This document shows positions 1-13,290 of a DNA stretch of 64,000 nucleotides, in pieces. The translations under genes and the position numbers were made by a program. A model generated the notes under the pieces. It was not told where the DNA came from. It did not search any database and saw nothing but the letters and a program-made list of their open reading frames with translations. The DNA is from Owenia fusiformis (taxonomy: Eukaryota; Annelida; Polychaeta; Sabellida; Oweniidae). The stretch covers positions 21,657,915 through 21,721,914 of the forward strand of contig CAIIXF020000001.1 of NCBI GenBank assembly GCA_903813345.2. Direction: 5' to 3'. Each line of letters starts with the position of its first letter. Within the stretch, counting starts at the first letter, position 1.

Positions 1-840
1 ATTCAGGTGGTAAAGCGTCTGCTCCGTGCAGGATGTGACATTAACAGACGTGGAAGGTATACCTTGAATGCCTTACATTGGGCGTGTGACAAAGGAGCCA
101 CAGAGGTAGCTAGCCTACTCCTTAGTAACATGATTTCCCCGAACTGTGAAACCAAGGATGAAATCTATAGTGGAGACATAGCCATGGAACGTGGAATGAC
201 ACCTACAATGTTAGCCTGTCAAAAAGGACACCATAAAATCTTAAAGCTTTTGATTGAAGTTAATGCTAATATACACACCTGTCAGAATGGACACTTTTCT
301 GCATTACATTTTGCTTGTAAACATGGTCATACGGAATGTGTGCGTATACTCCTAAACAAGGGAGTCATACCTGAACCCCTTGGAGCAAGATATGATTCAA
401 ACCCTGGGATTATAATATATGAACCAACACCTTTGTTTATTGCTGTAAAGTATAACCATCCTGAGGTGCTGGGGTTGATCCTCCAAACAGGGGTCAATCC
501 TGATATCTACTGCTATCACGACAGAACAGGCAAAGCCATGAGTGCATTATATCTAGCCTCCTCACAGGGTCGTGTGAATGCAATCCTGAAGCTCGTAAAA
601 GCAGGTGCTGATATCACAGTTCTCTTAAAAGACTCCTCGATATCAAGTAGTTTGTTACAGGATGCGGAATTCACTTCGTGGCTAGAAGAATGGAGGCACA
701 GTCCTATGTCATTGAAGTTTCAGAGTAGAGTTCAAATTCGAAGAACTCTGGGGTATTTTCCCAACAATAAAATTGAAATGTTTCCACTTCCAGACTCTAT
801 GAAGAAGTATCTACAATTGGCGGAACTCACAGAAGATTAG
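1..840 (+). CDS. Ankyrin-repeat and SOCS-box protein (ASB type), last coding exon, 5' partial
   Basis: The frame is open from base 1 to a TAG at 838-840. About six ankyrin repeats are visible, with the usual A-L-H-x-A-C and G-H-x-x-x-x-x-x-L-L signatures (for example around bases 75-145, 205-275, 295-365, 425-500 and 535-610). The C-terminal ~45 residues read SLKFQSRVQIRRTLG, then a spacer and a PLPDSMKKYL motif, which matches the BC-box/Cul5-box layout of a SOCS box. ASB proteins are substrate receptors of Cullin5-Elongin B/C ubiquitin ligases, with the ankyrin repeats binding the target. An acceptor-like ttcag sits at bases 2-6, so this exon may start at 7; otherwise the exon continues left of the window. 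The subfamily cannot be assigned. It lies antisense within the ORP1-like gene. Confidence 0.85.
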   Translation: MQVVKRLLRAGCDINRRGRYTLNALHWACDKGATEVASLLLSNMISPNCETKDEIYSGDIAMERGMTPTMLACQKGHHKILKLLIEVNANIHTCQNGHFSALHFACKHGHTECVRILLNKGVIPEPLGARYDSNPGIIIYEPTPLFIAVKYNHPEVLGLILQTGVNPDIYCYHDRTGKAMSALYLASSQGRVNAILKLVKAGADITVLLKDSSISSSLLQDAEFTSWLEEWRHSPMSLKFQSRVQIRRTLGYFPNNKIEMFPLPDSMKKYLQLAELTED

Positions 841-887
841 ATAATGTTTGTGTTTATAGAACTGAAGATTCAGAAAGACTATATGCA

Positions 888-893
888 AATAAA
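888..893 (+). terminator. Probable polyadenylation signal of the ASB-like gene
   Basis: An AATAAA hexamer occurs 48 nt after the stop codon. The position suits a short 3' UTR; the cleavage site itself cannot be seen. Confidence 0.45.
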
Positions 894-1809
894 TATTGGT
901 GCATGGTTAAGTTTCTTTCTGTATATTTTACAAACATGAGACAAAAAATTAATTTAAAGAATGTATGGATAAAAAAGTCTTGGGGGTCAGAAAAAAGAAT
1001 ACCTTATTTCTAAATGTGAACAGTAAATGCGGAAGATATTCTATATGTTGAGATATACTATTTATTAGCTTGGACACTTAACATAACATGAATCGATGCT
1101 ACAAACCCCATTTCTAAATTGTTGATTCAATACATCAATATTGAACCTAATTTTGACATTAATAAAAATCTTGTTTTCTTAATATGATGAATCCCTAATG
1201 TACATTTACATGCAATGCATATCATAAAATGTGTCTCATTCCTTGAAACAGCTACTTACCAATTTCAACCCTCAACCTGATTAGTATTTTCTACATAATG
1301 ACTGCTAACTGTCATACAAAAACACCTGAGATGATATATTACCATTGGTACATTGCTAAGTTGAAATGGCAGCTAAGTGGTGATATGTCATCATTACGAT
1401 AATTTTGAAGTAAAATATTTCCGATTCATTATCTATCTGTAGAGTTGCTGAATGGAATTCAGTGTAAATCAGAATAAAGTGATGGAACCTGTTGTTTGCA
1501 CTTTACCATAGACAAGAGACAAAGTTACTTCATATGTCGAAGTTCCAAATGCAGAAAATCATGCCTAAGCTTGACCCCTTCACCATGTTAAAAATCTGTA
1601 ATGCACTCTACATCTCTGACACTTGAAGCAATCTCATCATGTTAAAAAGATCATGACATACACATGTACTGTTCATGCTTTTCAGTGTGATAATAGTATA
1701 TTACTATTGGAAATTATTGCCAAAAAGAAAACCCGGAATCTCGGAAATCCAAGACAATTTAATACGAGCTCTGATGCATCAATATCAATACAAGTCTAAG
1801 GGGACATAC
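894..1809. other. Intronic DNA of the ORP1-like gene with no exon recognised
   Basis: This AT-rich stretch separates the ASB-like terminal exon from exon 11 of the ORP1-like gene on the other strand. I saw no ORF resembling the ORP1 linker or lipid-binding domain on the minus strand, so the next ORP1 exon should lie left of the window. Confidence 0.5.
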
Positions 1810-4800
1810 CTTTGTGGTTCCTTTCATCAGACATATTGTTTACTAAGCTTGTAACCATGGCAACTTGTCTCTCTAAAAGCTGTTGATGTGCTTGGGATGT
1901 CTAGAAAAATACATTCAAAGAAAATGTTTCATGTATGACATTTAAAACAAACCTTCTATGACATCATACAAACAATTAATGATGGTTGACATGCCAACCA
2001 TATTGATTATTACAAAATGAATAGTACCTCCTAAAAAGCTGTGCCATTCAAAATTAATCTCCTATATTATTAGATATTACACAAATAATTTTTGGTGAAT
2101 TCCTGTGCATCTTTCACAAAGATGCACGGGTATTCAGCAAAAATAGAATTTAATATTTGTTAATTATTATTATTCACTGTTAATATTCCCCACTCTCAAT
2201 AATGGAATAAAAAACTATTTACAATTGGTATCTAATTTAATAACAATGTAGTGCATATTAATAAATAAATAGAACTCACTCTTGGGTTTATATAAAATTA
2301 GAATTATACTGGACGAACTCAAAGCAAGGCAATATTATTTGACAGTATTTCCTTGTCATGTTTACAGTTGGGCAATATATCTTCTTATTTTCTATTCATG
2401 TGTAGGACATAGACCAATCAGAGAGTGAGAAATATGACCGCGATATAATAATAATGGATGTCATGACCAATATAGATGACAGGTCATAATTGGTCTAATT
2501 TTAATAATCTTCATATTTCAAATTCTTAAATCCAAAAGTGGTAGACACAATTCATTTTCCAATTGTTCTGGAACATTAAGTACCTCTAAACAATAAACGA
2601 ATTAAAGAACCTCAAAAACTTCAATAAAAAAAGCAAATCCCTGGAGTAGCAAATTCCATCAAACAAATAATATTTTATTAATTCACTCATCATTTTGAAC
2701 ATTACAACCAGGCAGTCTTCTTTAAAATCGACCACACTAACATAACATGACGCTATATTACAGATTCCCTCTCAAGTTGAATTCCTACTTTATGCCCACA
2801 TAAGGTATTTTTTATTTATATTTGTTGGTGGAATAATAAATTAAAACCACAAAAGCCTCCTTACTTTACAAAAACATTTTATACATTGAATCATTAATGA
2901 ATCAACAACACATATAAGAAAATACTTACTGTTATTGTCGATTAGGAAATTAAATAAATATTCATACAATATATACATTTATAAGTTACCTGTAAAGCAT
3001 CTTGAAGGGAGCCAAGAGGCATGAGATCATCCAGCTCTTCATCATTATTGACACTCCCCTTTCTGGTATAGTATGTGCTAAAGCTGATATGCTCTTGTAA
3101 GGCATTCAACCATTTCTGGAAAACAAATACAATACATAGACTATACATGTACAGTACATCAAACCAAGGATGCATTGAACTTAGACACAACGTAACACAG
3201 TGTGAACACATTGTACACTTGAGTCAATTGAAATGAAGTAATTCCAAAGTAAAACATATGGATATATTCAAAAGAATAGTACAAAGTCTCGACTAATGGG
3301 ATAAATTACATGTGCTAGCAAACCCCAACACAAACATGGATATTTGTTTTTAGGCTCAGACAAATTTTCATATGGCCGATATTGTTGAAGGATGTCTTGT
3401 GGACGGAAAGATGGACTATGTAAAACTGGACAGACTAGTGGGTGATTCCATAGGCTCGGGATGTGACCCAACAAAACAGGAAAACAAACAAACAATTGAT
3501 TGATTGAATTCTAACCTGTTTTGTTATATGACAGGCTTGTGAGTCAGTGGGATCAACGAGGAAAACATGATGTGTGTCATCTGAGAAGTTTATCCTTATC
3601 TCCCTGGGGTCATCTGCACGCACCTGAAATTTTTTTTTTTCATATTCATGTATTTATCAAAGGTAAATCACCATAAGTAAGATGAACCTAACAATGCATT
3701 CCATCAAAAATAAGTGAACATTTAAACCTATGTAAATGGGTTGAGAAAAATTATTTTAATATCAGCTGAATGGACAGCTTCTTTCTCAATGTGGATCCAA
3801 TGGAGAAATTGAATCAACTCACTTATGTGAGTTGATGTCTCAATATAATAATATCCGGAAAGTGAGTGACTGCAATAAATGCTCAATTACATTTGGGTAG
3901 GAGAAATAGAAAATTACATTATGTGAGTTGATGTCTTAATATAATAACATCCGTAAAGTGACTGCAATAAATGCTCAACTACATTTGGGTAGGAGAAAGA
4001 GAAAAATGGTATATCAAAATTTAATAAATTTTTCATTTAGACTAAATCGATATACAAAAGAAATTGACAAAATCGATCTGGGAAATTGATATGACCTGGT
4101 TCCTTACCATAACTTTTGCATCATCCAAGTACTTAAAGCCTTTTCTGTTTGACCCTGTTGTAGCATCAGCCCTAAAGAATTCAAATTACAAAATCATTTT
4201 TTGTAATTTTATCTGTAATTTTTATTGATTTAGTAGTGAAACTATAAGACTGAATATTTATAGTGACAATTTGGATTATGTCTATGGTATCACGAAAAAT
4301 ATAATTATTTTGAATATCTCCATAGTAACACTAACAAATACACTACCTTGTCTTGAAGGAAGACATGACACCTCTATCTAAGACAACCCACACATACTTC
4401 AGTCTAAGTCGTGCTTTCTGAAATAAACCAAAACTTGTAATATACAGTACATACGAAAAATGCATTGATTGTCATGGTGAATACTTTGAGAAAGAGTGAG
4501 ATTGCACCAGAAGGATACGGAATCAATAGTCCTGTACAGAATTGATGTGGTCCACAAAATGACTTGCTAGAAGTCACGGATAAAATCACGTCCTGAATAT
4601 CAGTTGAGACTTGTATATTTAACTAGCAATTTGTGACAAACAATGTGCTCCATGGACCCTGTTGTGACGTCATGATTGGAACTCTCACTTTACTGAAGTT
4701 GGGTTTAACTTTTTGAGATTCTCACAAAATGATTATCACATGTTTGTGATTCTGTGTTCCAAGTTTGAATAAAACCTGGTTGATAGAAGTGGAGTTATAG

Positions 4801-7800
4801 CATTTGTCCCACTACTTATGAATCCCCCTCGTATGTGCATCTATTACTACAGTCTTCACTTGCTTTGCTTATGGCATTCTCAAAGATATCTAGCAATATA
4901 ACTGTATTATTTGTCCTCAGTCAAGACTTTTATTCCTTTTTAGAATTGCTAGGAATTAGAAATAAATATTATATTGTAATTTCTTCTTCAGACCCATCAA
5001 CCTGAAGGTAAATAAATTATCAAAATAAACAGGTAAATAAATCGTGTTTTTGCTCACCTTCAATAGTGTACCTTCAAAGCGACAAACTTCCTTGAGCAAT
5101 GTTTGGATTGGCCTAACATCCAGGACACACCTCATGGATGTGCTTTTACACATCATTAGAGCAGTTTGCCCTGGAAACCAAAAATTATCAGGGGCCGTGA
5201 ATTTGTATAATCTCATTAAATTATCTAATGGAGGAGTTATCTTGGAGACTTGACCATTTAATAATAATGCATTTTAGGATTGATCTGCCCAGATATTAAA
5301 GAATAAATCCAAGAAAACTAGACTAAGTGAATATTCACTAGTATTTTGGAATAGCAAGATTTATAATACAGTAGTGATAAAAATGGCCCCGCTCGTTAAT
5401 GCTATGTCTTTTGCCATATAAAGGGTAATGAGGAGCTCAAAATTTAGCATTTAATCATACCATCATAATTACCTTTGGCATTTGTTAGTTTTGGATTAAT
5501 CCCATTCTGAAAAAGGAGCACTGCAACTTCTTTTCTGTCTCTATAAGCTGCACAATGTAGGGCACTGTTACCAAACTTATCCACACAGTTGATGCTAGGC
5601 CCGTTGCCATCTTTTAACTACAAAAATATATGATCACTTAATGAAATTATTTCAAAGCATTCTAAATTTCTAAGAGGGAGGGGTGTTGTATAGGATAGGG
5701 TATAAGAGTATCAAAAATACATCACTTTTTATAAGTGTACATCAAAGAACTTAAGACAGAAAATGATGAAAATAATGCAGATAAAATTATTTTCTTAAAT
5801 GATCTAAAAGGCAAAGTCTTAGCCTGTAAATATTACCATGTGCTAGTAAGTTTTTGAGCTGTTACAGATGCTGAAAACCAACTAATATCAATATTCACAA
5901 GTTTTTTCATGACATAATTACTTATACCATTTGCTGAAGCTTCTCTGTGTCACCATCTCTTGCGGCTGCCAGGAATTCAACTTCCCTTTTTCGACACTCA
6001 TATTGCTCTGCCGCTGGAAAAGTAAATCATAAACAGAAATTATCTACATGTAATACAAATACAGGGTGAGTCAAAAGAACTTCCACCTTTTTATCTCATT
6101 TTCTTATATTTGTTGGAATCTGTTAAAAATTCATATGTTCATACATTCAATCATGAAGAGTTTGTTAGACAAAGTAAGAGATTATATTTTGGGAAGAGTC
6201 CATGAAGACAAGGCATTGGACACACATTATACAACACCTTCAAAATATTGTGAGTTCAGGACTTTCACAATTATAGTGAAATCTTACTGAATATGTTGTT
6301 TTTGAATGATTTTTACAAGAGAGCTTGTCTAGATGGAAAATGAAACCTCTGTCATTGTTTTGATATGCTGTATAAGTAAACAACTGATTTATACATTAAA
6401 CACTATATCTACATATCTTTGGGACCACTCTGTAGAAGTTTAAAAATGAATGTATTCAAATACATATAGTGGCTAAAAATTAACTAACTCCAGATTATTA
6501 AAGGCATTTTCCAATCTGATTTTGCTGTACATTTATACTGCATGTACACATTTTTGAAGGGTCCAGGGAATTGAACTGTAATGATGACAAGTAATAGTAA
6601 ACTGCAGAATTATCCTTTTCATAACATATTTATTTATATTTAACATTTGGTGCAGTATATCTAAATGTATAATGAACTATGAGTGGTCCTTACTGACCTT
6701 CAATTAACTCTTTGATATCTGTAGTTTTTGCAATATGCTTTGCTCTCTGCCCCTCTGCATTTATGATTGTGACATCAGCATCGTTGGCAAGCAGTAGCAT
6801 AACAACCTCAACACGTCCTGTGTATGCAGCTCTATGTAGAGGCGTGTCTCCAACATCATTGGCAATATCTACATCTGCTCCATACTACAAGGCAACCATG
6901 TATAATAACTCTAAATGCTTTGTAAGAGTGGATGCTTCTCTGATATTGTTCAAGGAAACTAAGTACCGATTGTACTTTCAGCATTGATCAACATACGAGT
7001 ATGCAATTCAGGCATCACTTACCTCCAGTAAAAGTTGAACAACTTCTTTATGACCAAAATAACTGGCAAGAAGTAAAGGGGTCCAACCATGGTTTGACTT
7101 TGAGGTACCTATATAAAAAAAGTAAAGATTTACATGGTTTTTGGAAATTTTTATTGCAAATGAACAGTGTGAATATGAATACCGTATGCACATGCAGTTT
7201 GTAAGGTAAAAGCTTCAAATTCAACTGGATCTAAATAGGTGTTTTACAAAATTCGGAATCAAAAAAGGTACTGAAAGTGTCTACCTTTCTTTAGAGAACA
7301 CTCCTCTAATAAACTATGTACTTTGAGTTATCAGAACTGAAATTGTTTTGTCCAGCTCAAGGTCAAAACCTGGGTCACAACAGATTGTTCTGATAGAGTT
7401 AACTGAATTTCAGGAACTTGAAATTTGTTAAGGTCAGGGTTAAAAACTAGGGTTGGGAATTGGGATTTGACTTAGTGTAAGTAAATACTTCAATGTAAAA
7501 CATCAAATTTAAACCTCAGCATATTGCCTTGAAACCAGACTTTCTGAGCTTTTCAGAACTTGAATTGATAATTGATTCCATGAATTATACACATTTAAGG
7601 GCTACATGTATGCATAACCCTCCTTGATCTCTAATTTGAGTGACTCATTGTAAATAAAAAAAAACCAGCCACAACATAAGTAGAATATAGCAAAGTATGT
7701 TTCCTATTCTGAAAAAATGAAACTGATTCTATTAAACAAGGAAGGATTTTAAAAGAAGTGGATTCGATTTCACAATACACTTTACTAGATTTCCTTCTGT

Positions 7801-8262
7801 CACTTAACATATTTTTACTAAATACCAATACATGTAGAAGGTTCAAAACAAATCGCATACATACATTGTAGTAGACATCTAGTATTTATATGATTCCATG
7901 GAAGAATACAATCATATGTCAATATACCTACATATTCACTCTCTATTATAACTGAGGGATTAAGAAGAAATAAACATTCACTTTCCAGTTAAATCCATAA
8001 GTCTTTAGCAATGTAGAAATCTGCATGGAAGATTTAAGCAATACTTGAACCTTGGTGAAATATGCAAAATAAGAAAATTATGTCCAAAAATGGCAAGTGC
8101 TTGATATGACATACCTTTACAATTGATGTCTAAGCCAATGCGCCCCTCTTTAGATTCCTTCAGGAGTGCTTCTACTAATTGTGCATTGCCCTGTCTGGAT
8201 GTGAGAAGTAGCTGGTCTTCACTTGTTACATCCTCCTCTATTATGTCTGAGTCTGCACTCAT
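1810..8262 (-). CDS. OSBPL1A: Oxysterol-binding protein-related protein 1, long form (ankyrin + PH half), 3' partial
   Basis: Eleven exons join in frame with GT-AG introns: 8262-8115, 7108-7023, 6884-6698, 6013-5928, 5617-5473, 5170-5058, 4417-4347, 4171-4108, 3623-3516, 3115-2990 and 1900-1810. They encode 408 residues plus one base. The order is an acidic start, DINCKG, three ankyrin repeats (KSNHGWTPLLLASYFGH, GDTPLHRAAYTGR, GNSALHCAAYRDRKE), then a PH domain (RFEGTLLK, YVWVVLDRGVM, DDTHHVFLV, KWLNALQEHISFSTYY). This follows vertebrate OSBPL1A closely. In ORP1L the ankyrin repeats bind Rab7 on late endosomes and the C-terminal ORD senses cholesterol. The last exon is Gln-rich and helix-like, matching the linker start. 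It ends in phase 1 at a good donor (gtatgt), so the ORD lies outside the window. The ATG at 8262 begins MSADSD; the 5' acceptor of that exon is after 8284. Confidence 0.93.
3822..4007. repeat. Two-copy tandem duplication (~95 bp) in an ORP1 intron
   Basis: The segment beginning TTATGTGAGTTGATGTCT and ending near TGGGTAGGAGAAA occurs twice in a row, at about 3822-3918 and 3919-4007. The second copy lacks a GTGA step and carries scattered substitutions. Confidence 0.85.
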
Positions 8263-8955
8263 ACTGCGTGAAGCAAATCACCTTCTGGAACAAACATATA
8301 ATTTACATACATATTTCCACATATATACTCCAAACCTATTTAATGGTAAAAAATTATTTTTCTATAATCTGTTTTATTTCATTATATGATAGACAAATAC
8401 AAATTGTTGCTGATATGAGTGACCAATCGCTATGAAAGGATAGCATTTTAGGTTCATTCTTAGTTTTTTAAATACGAGTATAACAAAGTGTATGTGAAAA
8501 AGATGTATTTTTCTGACAAAGGGGGTTTACTGGTATTTGCTGGGTAATGGTGCTGGGGCAAAGTAATAAGATGATCTGTTTGAACAAGAGGAGGCTGTCT
8601 TGAGCATTAAGTGGAATTGTCTGATAAGAAATTGTAACTAGTTTTGGTAGAAAATTATCTAATCTGATACTTGCACAGGCCCATAGATATGCATGCACTT
8701 CCATCAAATGGTGATTATGACCCAGATCTTAGATTACATGGTATAGTATTATTGTAACAGGAGATACCAGTTTTATTAAAATATTAAACATTTAAAAAAC
8801 AGTTTCCATGCAGACATCTTACATGTAATATACTGTTTTTGAATCTTGCTAGAAAGTTTCAATTCGACTCGGTAAATGAAGTCTTGATCAGTGATAATGT
8901 CCATGGGCATGTAAGACATGGCTGCAATGCTATATATTCAATGTGGAAAAGTCAA

Positions 8956-9020
8956 TCGGCTGAATAGCTAGTGGTAGAGCACTCATCTGCAAAGCGAGGG
9001 ATCCACACTAGGGTAGAGTG
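8956..9020 (+). repeat. Degenerate tRNA-Cys-like sequence, probably the head of a tRNA-derived SINE
   Basis: The A-box region TAGCTAGTGGTAGAGCA is well kept, and an anticodon-arm-like CTGCAAA (GCA, Cys) follows at the right distance. The B-box/T-arm is eroded (GGATCCACAC), and I could not fold a full cloverleaf. A functional tRNA is therefore unlikely. Confidence 0.5.
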
Positions 9021-10078
9021 ACTTTTTCACATTATCCCAGTTAGCCCAAAATTTCATTCTGTGTTTTCATTAACCACAAAGGCCAGTGATGTAGGAAACA
9101 TTTCAGGATTTAATTTAAGAAGCTGATTTCAGTTTTTCACTTTCAGGCATCATGATCCTGAAGTAGCTGATAGGGGGGGGGGATGACTAAGTAAGCCAGC
9201 AGCTAGCATTTGAAAGAGGTAACCTTATCCAATTCCATGAATTTTAGTCCTGGCTCCAATGATTGTTCAGGCATCAAAAGAATTCTACTAATCAGTTATA
9301 AATTTTCATGTAGTTGAACCCCCAATCTTATGGGTTACAGACACACTGTAACATACAACTGACAAAATGGTTAAAAACATTTTCTCAGGCTTTAGAGTCC
9401 ATTTTATGGTTTAAAACCTTCTCTGGTGATTCTATTTTCGAATTATGCATGAAGGTCCATTCAAAGTCGCCTATTGAACCTTGAAAAGCGATATTTAGAC
9501 TGAGGATCGAAAGGTGTTCACAACAACTTTCGTCTCATCTTTATAACGACAGACCGAAAGTGAATTTTCGAATTGAGTAAATGGTGATAATGTTCTTTTT
9601 TTATAAAGCAGGGAAGTCAAAACATTACTAATAGAAATCATACTAAGGGCACTAAGCATTAGAAGATAATTTAGAAGCATTTAAAATCGAATCCACGGCA
9701 AAATCTGAATAATTAAAATACTCATACCCGGACGTTACAGAACGCACTTCGGGTTTTATTAATCAAAAAATATTTTTATGAATTTATCCAATTTAAATAC
9801 GGTATATGTATACTTGCGTTGATTGTTAAATTGAAAAATAGGTAGGGTAAAGAATAGATCTCGTCCTAGAAGTAATAATTTGTGACTTATATCTCCCCAA
9901 CGTTGGAGAAACTGCCTGAACAATGATTAGATCGTACAACCACAAGGTGGGGTGGTAACAGTCAATACAGAGGTGAAATTTCTAAAGCATGAAGTTGAAA
10001 GTCAAGTACAGTAGGGATCATAAAGAATTGCAAAAGCTATGAAAATTACATGCTGTCGCACATGTAATAAATTCTTAC

Positions 10079-10400
10079 CTCAGTGTATTCAGTGCTCTAT
10101 TTTCTCCGTCTGAGTAAGTCCAAATATAGTGGAATTTGTGTCCCTAATGACAAATAAGAACTTCAAAAGTTGAAGTGGATATTCACATGTTATGCCGACT
10201 CTTCAAATGTTGAGGTGATTTTGTTGCCCGATTGCGCCGGAACGGAGGATTGGCTCCCAGAATGCAATATGACACGTGCCAGCTTTCAAAATGCTGTTCC
10301 GCCATTTTGAAACCTGTCATGAGTAAATATGGTAACTGATGTTGCATTCTGGGAGTCAACCGTCCTTGGATAACAAACATGGCGATTCATGAAAACATTC
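10079..10400 (-). promoter_or_regulatory. Probable 5' noncoding exon and promoter region of the ORP1-like gene
   Basis: On the minus strand a strong donor (CTGAG|gtaagaat) falls at 10079/10078. The coding exon that starts the ORP1 frame has an acceptor (gttccag) just before 8284, so a 5' leader exon must end upstream, and this is the best candidate. The DNA just beyond, 10180-10400, is richer in G+C and CpG than its surroundings. It contains an inverted pair around TTGCATTCTGGGAG. The start of transcription cannot be placed. Confidence 0.4.
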
Positions 10401-12232
10401 ATTCGATTTGGTAGGGATTTATCCATTATTTGCAGGTATGAAGCTTTGGATTCATTTATTGTGCTACTTTAGTGAACAGGAATTATTTTTCTACCGCTTG
10501 GGAGAGTTTGAGACACGAAACTTGGAAATTAGCTCATTGTGACAACTTGTGAACGTTGAGTTTTATTTTTGTCCCCAACTTTATAAGCTTTTTCTTAGTC
10601 TATTAGGAAAAAAATCTTAAAAACCCAAGTGTACTTGTGTGTAGTAAGTAATGTCACAACGAAACTGAAAAGTAATTTTTTTTCACTGAAATTTTTTTCA
10701 AAGATAACTTACTTACTTTGTGGCTTGTTTCCTAATTCTATCATCAACCTTTACTTTATTTTGTCGACTAGAAGCTCCTGATAATTTATCTGAAAGGGGG
10801 CTTCATCAAATCGGTCGCAAATAACTCGGTTTGATTCAATTGAATGAACTTTGTTCGGTTCCCTCTTTTTTGCTAATTTTGACCGGAAGTGACTGAAGGG
10901 AGCATACATTATTTGTTTGGCCAAACATTTTTGTAGTACTGACAGTACATAATTAATGATATCATAATAGCATATAAACCCTAAACTGATTATAGTTTAA
11001 TGAAAATAAAGTTATCACATAATTCTGCTAATTTGAAGTGGGGTCCCTGGGCCGACCAGTGGGTGTTTTCCGTAGTATTTCGTTCGGTGCGTTCCTGAAG
11101 GAATACATGTAAGGGGAGGGGAATTTCCTTCTTTTGAATAAAGACTAAAGAGTATGGAATTCCACTTTATGTCACTTAAAATACTGTTTATCAATGTAGC
11201 AAGTAAAAAGCATTCTGTTATGTATTCAAAAAATATAATCAGGGGTTATAACCAGGATTTAAAATCAGGTGAGGCTAGCAGTAGGATGAATAGGCGAGGT
11301 AAATATTTAGACTTTTGGTTGATTGTTAGCATTTGACTTAGTTTCCACAGTTTTAGTTGAAAAAGCATCTGAAAAATGTAATCATGTAAAATTTTTGTGA
11401 GACAGTTGCCTCGCCTGGATAGGCCAATGTTTGATATAGTTTAGCAAGTATCACGGACAGCACTGTCTTTTTAGGATATTGTAGAGATTTCTGATTGTGT
11501 TTGGTTTGTATCTACATATGTTTTTGTATACACTGATTGGTTAAACCCACTAGGACGCATTATCAATCTGTGTTGTCTATGATATTATTACTGGCATTTA
11601 GGCTGAACAACTGTTGATACAATGTATTTAATGATTGAGAAAACGAGTGGGAGGGGGTTAACACCGTGACTAAATATACTAGTAACCCATGATTAAATGA
11701 GGCATTAGCACCCAAAATGTCACCACCTACCATTTGTTACAGGCCTAATGTTACAAACACCAAACGCCACCGCTGGAGACTATAACACACTCTGGGTTGT
11801 GACATGAAAACCATAATCAGATTGTTAAAAGATTTATGTGGATGAATATTCATTAGAAATGGTCAAAAAGAAAATACTTCAAATTCCATAAGGTAGGATA
11901 CAAAATAAAACAAGTTTCAGTAATATCTATATTTTATCAGTTTATCAGGTTCCTTTATTTTTACATATATTACAGTTTGATATTTGATAATAATACTAAT
12001 GTACAGTTAAAATAGGTTCAGATACAATCCAATGGTTTAATAATATATAATGAGTAATCTTTCACATGTAACATGTATAGTAATCATTGCACCAATAATA
12101 CTTTAAATACACCATGATGATCTTTAGTTTTTCAGTTGTATAATATGTAATGTGTTCTAACATGAATAAGAATTTATTGTTTTTGAAAATAATGATGCAA
12201 ATTAGAAATATTTTTGACATTTTTTAACATTT

Positions 12233-12394
12233 CAGGCCTGCAGCCAGGGACCTCCCCCAGCCAAAACTTCTTTCAAAATTATGCAGTTTTCACCATTTTT
12301 ATGTGATTTTGGGCCAAATTTGTCAAATATGAACAGAACTTCCTGGAATTTCTTTAAAGCTGAACCCCATTGGCAAAAGCTGGCTACAGGCCTG
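12233..12394. mobile_element. hAT-like MITE (162 bp)
   Basis: The ends are CAGGCCTGCAGCCAGGG and the inverted CTGGCTACAGGCCTG. The sequence between them (leucine-poor, non-coding) shares a CATGCAGTTTTTCACCAT-like core with the element at 34346-34484. Ends of the type CAGG...TAGCCAGG are typical of non-autonomous hAT elements in animals; no clear 8-bp target duplication remains. Confidence 0.65.
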
Positions 12395-13247
12395 GTTTTA
12401 TTGACATGCTTGAAAAATATGACCCAGCATATGGTAAAGTGCCATCTATTGGATAACCTTGGAGATTATAATTGAGAAAACATTGTCGAAACCTTTCTAA
12501 TGTGAGTATGGGCTTGACCAGCTTAAAATATTCACATTAAGGTTTTCACATTGATAACATGGAAGTTAATGAGACAACCAAATTCAAAGCAAAAACTGAG
12601 CCAAAAATGGATTGCAATTTTAAAAAAAAACATAGGATCCTGCTGTGTAACTTGATATATAAGGATGACATAATATAACAAGGGTAAGCTGTTGGGGAAT
12701 GTTATAATATAAAGCCAATGAATTGCAACATTTAGAAAGCATCAGGGATAAATCAAGTTACACAACTGAACGGTATCAATGTTTTAGATTTAAGTTTTTT
12801 AGTATTTACAAAGCTGGATCATTTCAGCAAGAGTCAAATTTTTTCAAATCATCATTTGAATATCAAAACATACATGTATTTCCCCGAATAAGAGATGTAA
12901 AAATTGGGTTAAATATTATGCTACTTTTTACGACAATCTGGTTGTTTCAGTCAACATGAACAAGATACGAAAATCACAGAATTACAAGACAAAGATGTCA
13001 TATTATTGTTTTATCTATTAAGTCAGTTTTCTTCAGCAGTGTCAACAATTAGGATATGAGATACAGTGTAGAGATGACAAATATAGTCATGGACGAAACA
13101 AGTGTCATGAATAATGACACAGACACCAAAAACAACATAATATAATATGAAGCTCTTTCAAAACTAATGTACATGACAATTAGTTTCATTACCTCGATTA
13201 ACTCCATCAGTACTTTAAACAACCAATCTAAATACAGCATCAGCAGG

Positions 13248-13290
13248 CAACAGGCGATTTTCACCGGTTGTTTCACAAAATCGCCTGTTG
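13248..13290. repeat. Short perfect hairpin
   Basis: CAACAGGCGATTTT pairs with AAAATCGCCTGTTG across a 15-nt loop. It lies ~470 nt downstream of the Rag stop codon, possibly within the 3' UTR. No function is evident. Confidence 0.7.

Noticed and set aside
1252-1282. Possible ORP1 mini-exon on the minus strand (ttatgtag acceptor, gtaagtag donor)
   Set aside because: In the phase left by exon 11 it reads into a TGA, and it shows no similarity to the ORP1 linker.
10183-10380. Minus-strand 65-codon ORF near the ORP1 5' end
   Set aside because: It spans an imperfect inverted repeat, has no family resemblance, and is better read as leader/promoter DNA.
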